In this document: piece after piece, positions 1 through 5,718 of the stretch
Position numbering within the stretch: position 1 is the first letter of the stretch
Layout of the letters: every line of letters begins with the position of its first letter
NCBI RefSeq assembly: GCF_946885855.1
Contig: NZ_CAMPHH010000222.1
Coordinates: 1-5,718, forward strand
Length of the DNA: 5,718 nt
Direction: 5' to 3'
From: an uncultured Actinotalea sp.
GTDB lineage: Bacteria; Actinomycetota; Actinomycetes; Actinomycetales; Cellulomonadaceae
Position numbers and translations under genes: made by a program
The notes under the pieces: model-generated
Database searches by the model: none
The model's input: the letters and a program-made list of their open reading frames with translations, nothing else
Told to the model about the DNA's origin: nothing

Positions 1-1317
<1,317 letters not shown>

Positions 1318-1320
1318 GCC

Positions 1321-1764
1321 GTGCGACGCGGTCTGGTCGGCGCGGTCCTCCTCAGCGCGCTCCTCGTGGTGTACATCGTCGCGGTCGCCGACCGCGGGCT
1401 CGCCCTCGTGCGGACCGGTGAGGCCGTCGGCGTGGTGCTCGGGCTCGGGGTCCTCGTCCTGCCCGCCCTCGGGGCGTGGCTGCTCGTCCGGGAGTGGCGC
1501 CAGGCCGTCGCGGTCCAGCGGATGGCCGACGAGCTGGAGCGCGAGGGCCGCCTGCCGGTCGACGACCTGCCCCGCAGCCCGGGGGGACGGATCGACCGGG
1601 CCGCGGCGGACGAGGCGTTCGAGCGGGCCCGGGCCGAGGTCGAGGCGACCCCCGAGGACTGGGCCGCGTGGTTCCGTCTCGCGTTCGCCTACGACGCCTC
1701 CGGGGATCGCCGCCGGGCGCGGGAGGCCCTGCGGACGGCGGCCCGGCTGCACCGCCGTCGCTGA
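1321..1764 (+). CDS. Small membrane protein with a single TPR-like unit, function unknown
   Basis: Unrecognised 147-residue protein. Two hydrophobic helices at about 4-23 and 34-56 form a probable membrane hairpin. A charged, helical linker follows (about 57-110), ending in an Ala/Glu/Arg-rich stretch with coiled-coil-like character. Residues 112-145 fit one tetratricopeptide unit: W117, L120, Y124, an Ala-rich second helix and A141 fall at TPR-like spacings, and the segment contains AYDASGD at the helix turn. A lone TPR suggests a protein-protein contact, facing either the cytoplasm or the outside. The gene begins 3 bp after the dapB stop with GTG at 1321 and no good Shine-Dalgarno, so translational coupling to dapB is likely. 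I recall a conserved transmembrane-protein gene next to dapB in mycobacteria; whether it is homologous is not established. Its 3' end converges on the GNAT gene with a 19-bp gap. Coding assignment is firm; function is not. Confidence 0.85.
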   Translation: MRRGLVGAVLLSALLVVYIVAVADRGLALVRTGEAVGVVLGLGVLVLPALGAWLLVREWRQAVAVQRMADELEREGRLPVDDLPRSPGGRIDRAAADEAFERARAEVEATPEDWAAWFRLAFAYDASGDRRRAREALRTAARLHRRR

Positions 1765-1787
1765 GGCGTTCGGGCACGGACCGTCAG
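1761..1787. terminator. Possible bidirectional terminator between convergent genes
   Basis: The two convergent stop codons sit inside a bulged inverted repeat. CTGA (1761-1764) can pair with TCAG (1784-1787), GG (1765-1766) with CC (1781-1782), and CGT (1767-1769) with ACG (1776-1778), leaving a six-base loop. There is no T-run on either side and the stem is interrupted, so this is weak. The location, a 19-bp gap between facing genes, is its main support. Confidence 0.22.
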
Positions 1788-2329
1788 ATCTCGGCGGACC
1801 AGCGGTGCTCGGCGACGCTGCGCGGGCCCGTGCCGTCCTCGTCCGGCCCGTCCGAGGCCAGCTCGCGCCGGGAGCCGTCCGGGCCCAGCCCGGCCGCACC
1901 GAGGAACTGCTCGCGCGCCGCGTCGCCGTCGAGCACCCAGGTGCGGACGTGCCCAGCGCCCGTCTCCCGCCCGAGGTCGACGCAGGCGGCGAGCAGGCGC
2001 GATCCGTGGCCGCCGCGCTGGTGCTCCGGGTCGACCTCCAAGGCCACGACCTCGATGCCGTCCGCCACGGGGGCGGACGCGGCGAACCCGACCACCCGCG
2101 GCCCGTCGCACGCCACGAGGACCCGGTGGCCGCCCGTGGGCGGTGCGGTGATCGCCTGCGCCCACTGCTCCTGCACCGCGCGCGCGTCGAGCTGCTCGAG
2201 CACCTCGGCCCCCAGCACCTCGCCGTGGCTCGACCGCCACGCACGCAGCTGGGTCCGCGTGATCGCGGCCTCGTCGCCGGGGGTCGCGGGGCGGACGGAG
2301 ACGTCGGCGGTCTCGCGGAACAGGGCCAT
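1784..2329 (-). CDS. GNAT-family N-acetyltransferase
   Basis: Cytoplasmic acetyltransferase that would transfer an acetyl group from acetyl-CoA to an amine; the substrate cannot be read from the sequence. The 181-residue product starts like many GNAT proteins (SVRPATPGDEAAI, 11-23). It carries motif A at about 93-120, with the beta strand VVALEVDP followed by the acetyl-CoA pyrophosphate loop QRGGHG (104-109) and an amphipathic helix. The C-terminal about 30 residues are acidic and look flexible. ATG at 2329 is chosen because it precedes the first beta strand closely and lies 7 bases after an extended -10-like element, so the mRNA is probably leaderless. The gene is downstream of azlCD on the same strand, but the 63-bp gap and its own promoter-like element argue for independent transcription. 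The exporter neighbour hints at an amino acid or related amine as substrate, but this is only inference. Confidence 0.9.
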   Translation of the reverse strand: MALFRETADVSVRPATPGDEAAITRTQLRAWRSSHGEVLGAEVLEQLDARAVQEQWAQAITAPPTGGHRVLVACDGPRVVGFAASAPVADGIEVVALEVDPEHQRGGHGSRLLAACVDLGRETGAGHVRTWVLDGDAAREQFLGAAGLGPDGSRRELASDGPDEDGTGPRSVAEHRWSAEI

Positions 2330-2336
2330 GCGTCGC

Positions 2337-2345
2337 AGGCTAGCA
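2337..2345 (-). promoter_or_regulatory. Putative extended -10 element of the GNAT gene (leaderless)
   Basis: Read on the minus strand the bases are TGC TAGCCT: an extended -10 (TGn) followed by a TANNNT hexamer. The hexamer ends 7 bases before the ATG at 2329, so transcription would begin at about the start codon. No Shine-Dalgarno is present. The TGn extension could make up for the lack of a recognisable -35. Confidence 0.5.
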
Positions 2346-2347
2346 AC

Positions 2348-2392
2348 GCGTCCCGGGTGCTCCCGTGCCGGTCCGGCCCGGGTGCAGGACGC
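2348..2392 (-). terminator. Nested inverted repeats after azlD, possible terminator
   Basis: Directly downstream of the azlD stop are an outer inverted pair GCGTCC (2348-2353) / GGACGC (2387-2392) and a near-palindrome GCCGGTCCGGC (2367-2377) between the arms. The self-complementary CCCGGG also occurs twice (2352-2357 and 2377-2382), each time followed by TGC. Several alternative foldings are possible and there is no U-run. The position, between azlD and the promoter-like element of the GNAT gene, fits a transcription end. Confidence 0.3.
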
Positions 2393-2710
2393 TCAGGTCA
2401 GCGCACGCAGACCCGCCGCCACGACCGCGGCGAGCACGACGACCACGACGAACGGCGCGCGCAGCGCGAGCGCGACGGCGGCCACGGCCAGGGCGGCCGC
2501 GCGCGCGTCGAGCACGACGGCGCCGCCGGCCGTGAAGGCCTGGACGGCCACGAGCGCCCCCAGGAGCGCCACGGTGACGAGCGAGGCGACGCGGGCCACG
2601 CGCGGCCGGGCCAGCCAGTGCTCGGGCACGCGGTGGCCGGCCAGCTTCGTCGCGAAGCACACGGCGCTCGCGGCGAGCACGGCGACCCAGGTCGTCACGT
2701 AGGGGCTCAC
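2393..2710 (-). CDS. azlD: AzlD-family branched-chain amino acid exporter subunit
   Basis: Small subunit of the two-part AzlC/AzlD (BrnFE/YgaZH-type, LIV-E family) exporter in the cytoplasmic membrane, which in characterised members exports branched-chain amino acids and sometimes methionine. The 105-residue product has the family's usual size and about four hydrophobic helices (roughly 5-22, 41-60, 67-84, 86-104). It has an N-terminal YVTTWVAVLAASAVCFATKL segment and a short hydrophilic loop ending in a PEHW/RP stretch, as in AzlD proteins. The start is GTG at 2710, overlapping the azlC stop as GTGA, so the two are translationally coupled. A Shine-Dalgarno-like GGAGAG lies 6 bases upstream. 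Substrate is inferred from the family; no substrate-determining residue can be read directly. Confidence 0.92.
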   Translation of the reverse strand: MSPYVTTWVAVLAASAVCFATKLAGHRVPEHWLARPRVARVASLVTVALLGALVAVQAFTAGGAVVLDARAAALAVAAVALALRAPFVVVVVLAAVVAAGLRALT

Positions 2711-3447
2711 GGGGCGCTCTCCGGTCCGTGCGGGGCGGACTCCGGGTGCGCCCGCAGCGCGCTCGGCTCGCCCGGGGACCGCCAGCCCACGAGCACGGCG
2801 ACGAGCGCGGCGGCGAGCACCGGCACGCCCGCCGGCGCGACGGGGGTGAGCAGGAGCGCGACGACGACGGCGCCCGCGGCCACGCCTTGCGCGGGGCGGC
2901 TCGCCAGGCGGGGCCACAGCAGCCCGAGGAAGGCGGCCGCCGCGGCCGCGTCCAGGCCCCACCGGGTCGGGTCACCGAGGGCGTCGCCGACCAGCGCACC
3001 CGCCAGGGTGAAGAGGTTCCACAGGGCGAAGACGCCGAGCCCGGTCCACCAGAAGCCGACCCGGGCGGTGGCCGCGTCGGGCTGGGCGCTCGCCACGGCG
3101 GCCGACTCGTCGATCGTCACCTGGGCCGCCGCGAGGCCCCGGGCGCCCCGCGCGTGCAGGAGCGGCGCCATGACCGCGCCGTACAGGGCGTTGCGTGCGC
3201 CCAGCAGCCCGGCGGTGGCGACCGCCGCCACCGGGGCGCCGCCGGAGCCGAGGACGCCGATGAACGCGAACTGCGAGCCGCCCGTGAACATGAGCAGGCT
3301 CAGGGCCGCCGTCTGCCACAGGTCCAGTCCCGCGGCGACCGACAGCGCCCCGAAGGAGATGCCGTAGACGCCGGTGGCCAGCGACACCGAGACGGCCTGG
3401 CGCACGGCGCCGCGACGGGCAGCGCGGGCGTCGTCGGCGGCGGGCAC
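2707..3447 (-). CDS. azlC: AzlC-family branched-chain amino acid exporter, large subunit
   Basis: Large subunit of the AzlCD exporter in the cytoplasmic membrane. The 246-residue product has the family landmarks in order: [13 protein letters not shown] (29-41), [16 protein letters not shown] (51-66), GARNALYG (83-90, the NxRxxxYG-like motif), [10 protein letters not shown] (110-119), [20 protein letters not shown] (141-160) and WPRL (178-181), with hydrophobic segments throughout. The start is taken as GTG at 3447. It puts a short basic leader before the first membrane segment, and a GATACT -10-like element ends exactly 7 bases upstream, suggesting a leaderless mRNA. The frame remains open further upstream to 3786, but that extension runs into thyA and is hydrophilic, so it is rejected. 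The last about 24 residues form a hydrophilic tail with PESAP twice. azlD follows with a 4-bp overlap. thyA is divergent, with 55 bp between start codons. Unlike brnFE in corynebacteria, no Lrp-type regulator gene is adjacent. Confidence 0.95.
   Translation of the reverse strand: MPAADDARAARRGAVRQAVSVSLATGVYGISFGALSVAAGLDLWQTAALSLLMFTGGSQFAFIGVLGSGGAPVAAVATAGLLGARNALYGAVMAPLLHARGARGLAAAQVTIDESAAVASAQPDAATARVGFWWTGLGVFALWNLFTLAGALVGDALGDPTRWGLDAAAAAAFLGLLWPRLASRPAQGVAAGAVVVALLLTPVAPAGVPVLAAALVAVLVGWRSPGEPSALRAHPESAPHGPESAP
2717..2722 (-). promoter_or_regulatory. Ribosome binding site of azlD
   Basis: GGAGAG on the minus strand, inside the end of azlC, lies 6 bases before the azlD GTG. It supports that start and contrasts with azlC itself, which has no such site. 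Confidence 0.6.
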
Positions 3448-3454
3448 GGGGAGC

Positions 3455-3460
3455 AGTATC
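3455..3460 (-). promoter_or_regulatory. Putative -10 hexamer of azlC (leaderless)
   Basis: GATACT on the minus strand matches the -10 consensus at the key A2 and T6 positions but lacks the first T. It ends 7 bases before the azlC GTG at 3447, the same geometry as at the other first genes in this window. No Shine-Dalgarno precedes that GTG. It faces away from the thyA -10, with 29 bp between the two hexamers. Confidence 0.45.
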
Positions 3461-3489
3461 GCGCGCGGCCGCACCCTCTCGGACGGGCC

Positions 3490-3495
3490 TACCAT
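3490..3495 (+). promoter_or_regulatory. Putative -10 hexamer of thyA (leaderless), decides the start
   Basis: TACCAT fits TANNNT and ends 7 bases before the ATG at 3503. An alternative in-frame ATG at 3494 overlaps the hexamer, so if this is the promoter that ATG would not be transcribed. The upstream 30 bases contain no recognisable -35 and no Shine-Dalgarno for the 3503 start. Confidence 0.5.
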
Positions 3496-3502
3496 GACGC
3501 GC

Positions 3503-4340
3503 ATGCCGGACGACGCCGTGCCCCCGCCCCCGCTGCCGACCGCGCCCGGCAGCACCCCGTACGAGGACCTGCTGCGCCGGGTCATGGAGACGGGGACCCC
3601 GAAGGCGGACCGCACCGGCACCGGCACCCGGAGCGTCTTCGGGCACCAGATGCGCTTCGACCTCACCGCGGGCTTCCCGCTGGTGACGACGAAGAAGGTC
3701 CACCAGCGCTCGGTCGTGTACGAGCTGCTGTGGTTCCTGCGGGGCGACCCGAACGTCCGCTGGCTGCAGGAGCACGGCGTGACCATCTGGGACGAGTGGG
3801 CCGGGCCGGACGGTGACCTCGGGCCGGTCTACGGCGTGCAGTGGCGGTCGTGGCCGACCCCGGACGGCGGCACGGTCGACCAGCTCGCCCAGGTCGTCGA
3901 GACGCTGCGCCGCGACCCGGACTCGCGGCGCATGGTCGTCTCCGCGTGGAACGTCGCCGACATCCCGCGGATGGCGCTCGCGCCGTGCCACGCCTTCTTC
4001 CAGTTCTACGTCGCCGAGGGCCGGCTGTCCTGCCAGATCTACCAGCGCAGCGCCGACCTGTTCCTCGGTGTTCCCTTCAACATCGCCAGCTATGCGCTGC
4101 TGACGCACATGGTCGCCCAGCAGGCGGACCTCGAGGTCGGCGACCTCATCTGGACCGGCGGCGACTGCCACATCTACGACAACCACGTGGAGCAGGTCCG
4201 CGAGCAGCTGTCCCGGGAGCCGTACCCGTGGCCGCACCTGGAGCTGCGCCGCGCCGCGTCGCTCGACGCCTACACGTTCGAGGACGTCGAGGTCGTCGGC
4301 TACCGGCACCACCCGGCCATCAAGGCCCCCGTGGCGGTCT

Positions 4341-4342
<2 letters not shown>
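3503..4342 (+). CDS. thyA: Thymidylate synthase ThyA
   Basis: Cytoplasmic folate-dependent enzyme that methylates dUMP to dTMP using 5,10-methylenetetrahydrofolate and releases dihydrofolate. The 279-residue product aligns without visible gaps at the key sites with the 264-residue E. coli enzyme at a constant offset of 16. These are Arg37 in [12 protein letters not shown], Glu74, Trp96 and Trp99, Arg142-Arg143 in [10 protein letters not shown], the nucleophile Cys162 in [14 protein letters not shown] (181-185), Asn193, and His223/Tyr225 in DCHIYDNH. It ends in the conserved KAPVAV. The extra N-terminal residues are proline-rich (PPPPLP, 7-12) and probably disordered. ATG 3503 is preferred over the in-frame ATG 3494 because a -10-like TACCAT overlaps the latter; ATG 3494 would add three residues. 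An earlier open start at 3374 lies inside azlC and is rejected. dfrA follows 9 bp later and recycles the dihydrofolate made here. Confidence 0.98.
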
Positions 4343-4903
<561 letters not shown>

Positions 4904-4909
<6 letters not shown>

Positions 4910-4922
4910 CCGGGTGCCGCGC
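4904..4922 (+). terminator. Strong GC hairpin, possible thyA-dfrA terminator
   Basis: GCGCGGC (4904-4910) and GCCGCGC (4916-4922) form a perfect 7-bp stem with the 5-base loop CGGGT. A smaller hairpin lies upstream: CGGCG (4861-4865) / CGCCG (4872-4876) with a 6-base loop. No T-run follows either one; actinobacterial terminators often lack it. The location, 57 bp past the dfrA stop and before the dapA promoter, is suitable for ending thyA-dfrA transcription. Confidence 0.35.
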
Positions 4923-4951
4923 GGTCGCACGGACGGCCGCTCCGGCACCCC

Positions 4952-4961
4952 GGTGCGCACC
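4952..4961. promoter_or_regulatory. Palindrome upstream of dapA, possible operator
   Basis: GGTGCGCACC is a perfect 10-bp palindrome centred about 52 bases before the dapA start. GCACC also occurs just before and after it (4945-4949, 4966-4970). This is a plausible position for a regulator site, but GC palindromes of this length arise easily in such DNA. Confidence 0.2.
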
Positions 4962-4995
4962 GTGGGCACCCCCGGCGTGGGCCCCGGCGCGGCGG

Positions 4996-5001
4996 TAGTT
5001 T
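4996..5001 (+). promoter_or_regulatory. Putative -10 hexamer of dapA (leaderless)
   Basis: TAGTTT stands out as an AT-rich hexamer in very GC-rich DNA and ends 7 bases before the dapA ATG. No Shine-Dalgarno is found between it and the start. This is one of the clearest of the five such elements in the window. Confidence 0.6.
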
Positions 5002-5008
5002 GTCCGCC

Positions 5009-5718
5009 ATGGTGTCGACCTCTGCCCACCGCCCGTTCGGGGCGGTCCTCACCGCCATGGTGACCCCGATGACCGACGACGGCGCCGTCGACCTCGAGGC
5101 CGCCGCTCGCCTCGCCCGCCACCTCGTCGACCACGGTCACGACGGGCTCGTCCTCAACGGCACGACCGGCGAGGCGCCCACGACCCACGCGCCCGAGAAG
5201 GCCGACCTCGTCCGGGCGGTCGTCGACGCCGTGGGGGACCGCGCCGTCGTCGTCGCCGGTGCGGGCTCGAACGACACCGCGCACGCCGTCCGGATGGCCG
5301 AGCAGGCCGCGGAGGCCGGCGCGCACGGGCTGCTCGTCGTGACGCCGTACTACTCCCGGCCCTCGCAGGAGGGCGTGTACCGGCACACGGTGGCCGTCGC
5401 GGACAGCACCGACCTGCCGGTCATGCTCTACGACGTCCCGGGCCGCACCGTGGTGCGCTACTCCGACGCCGTGCTCGACCGGCTCGCCGAGCACGACCGG
5501 GTCGTCGCGATGAAGGACGCCACGGGCGACGTCGTCGGCGCGCTGCACCGGATCCGGCGCACCGGCCTCGCGTGGTACTCCGGGGACGACCCCCTGACGC
5601 TGCCGTTCCTCGCGCACGGCGCGGTCGGCGTCGTGAGCATGGCGGGCCACCTCGTGGGCGACCTCATCGCGGAGATGGTCCGCGCGGTGGACGCCGGTGA
5701 CCTCGCCGGGGCGCGGGA
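5009..5718 (+). CDS. dapA: 4-hydroxy-tetrahydrodipicolinate synthase (DapA), 3' end missing
   Basis: First committed enzyme of the diaminopimelate/lysine branch: a cytoplasmic class I aldolase-like TIM barrel that condenses pyruvate with aspartate semialdehyde. 236 residues are visible of a family length near 290-300, so roughly 60 C-terminal residues lie beyond the right edge. Key residues match E. coli DapA at a constant offset of 8: Thr52-Thr53 in NGTTGE, Tyr114-Tyr115 in TPYYSRP, Tyr141 and Arg146 in YDVPGR, and the Schiff-base Lys169 in AMKDATGD. The usual GTTGESPTT reads GTTGEAPTT here, a conservative Ser-to-Ala change at residue 56. The start is ATG 5009, 7 bases after a TAGTTT -10-like element and without a Shine-Dalgarno, so a leaderless mRNA is likely. 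An in-frame ATG at residue 17 lies inside the first barrel strand and is too late. Feedback inhibition by lysine cannot be judged from what is visible. Confidence 0.97.
   Translation, partial: MVSTSAHRPFGAVLTAMVTPMTDDGAVDLEAAARLARHLVDHGHDGLVLNGTTGEAPTTHAPEKADLVRAVVDAVGDRAVVVAGAGSNDTAHAVRMAEQAAEAGAHGLLVVTPYYSRPSQEGVYRHTVAVADSTDLPVMLYDVPGRTVVRYSDAVLDRLAEHDRVVAMKDATGDVVGALHRIRRTGLAWYSGDDPLTLPFLAHGAVGVVSMAGHLVGDLIAEMVRAVDAGDLAGAR

Noticed and set aside
1418..3367. A 649-codon plus-strand frame across the GNAT gene and azlCD
   Set aside because: The product is Arg/Ala/Ser/Pro-rich noise, and the opposite strand holds proteins with recognisable family motifs.
3374..3502. Extended thyA N-terminus starting at 3374
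   Set aside because: It would add 43 residues encoded within azlC and across the azlC/thyA promoter region, with no match to ThyA proteins.
3448..3786. Extended azlC N-terminus from within thyA
   Set aside because: The added 113 residues are hydrophilic and antisense to thyA. The GTG at 3447 has suitable promoter spacing and gives a normal AzlC length.

Overview
The window is about 5.7 kb of very GC-rich chromosomal DNA (roughly three quarters G+C by eye, with G or C in nearly every third codon position). Gene content and order point to a high-GC actinobacterium, perhaps a Micrococcales member such as a Cellulomonas relative; the genus is a guess. No mobile element, CRISPR array, tRNA or rRNA was seen, and this reads as a core housekeeping region.

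Layout from left to right: (1) the N-terminal part of an unrecognised four-helix membrane protein on the minus strand, running off the left edge (1-487); (2) dapB on the plus strand (541-1317), followed after 3 bp by a small membrane protein with one TPR-like unit (1321-1764); (3) a minus-strand block, read right to left as azlC (3447-2707), azlD (overlapping azlC by 4 bp) and a GNAT acetyltransferase (2329-1784), the last converging on the dapB operon; (4) thyA-dfrA on the plus strand (3503-4342 and 4352-4846), divergent from azlC; (5) a 162-bp gap with short tandem repeats and GC hairpins; (6) dapA on the plus strand (5009 onward), cut by the right edge.

How the genes work together: DapA and DapB catalyse two consecutive steps of diaminopimelate/lysine synthesis, and their genes sit on either side of the thymidylate pair. 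ThyA converts dUMP to dTMP and releases dihydrofolate; DfrA reduces that back to tetrahydrofolate. The relative order dapB, small membrane gene, thyA-dfrA, dapA resembles what I recall from mycobacterial chromosomes, where the same genes are further apart and thyX lies just before dapA. AzlCD is a two-part branched-chain amino acid exporter.

The most distinctive signal is in the starts. dapB, the GNAT gene, azlC, thyA and dapA each have a -10-like hexamer ending 7 or 8 bases before the start codon, so all five probably make leaderless mRNAs. The internal operon genes azlD and dfrA instead carry visible Shine-Dalgarno sequences. I found no convincing undescribed biological system here; the remaining unknowns are two small membrane proteins and the repeat-bearing dfrA-dapA gap.
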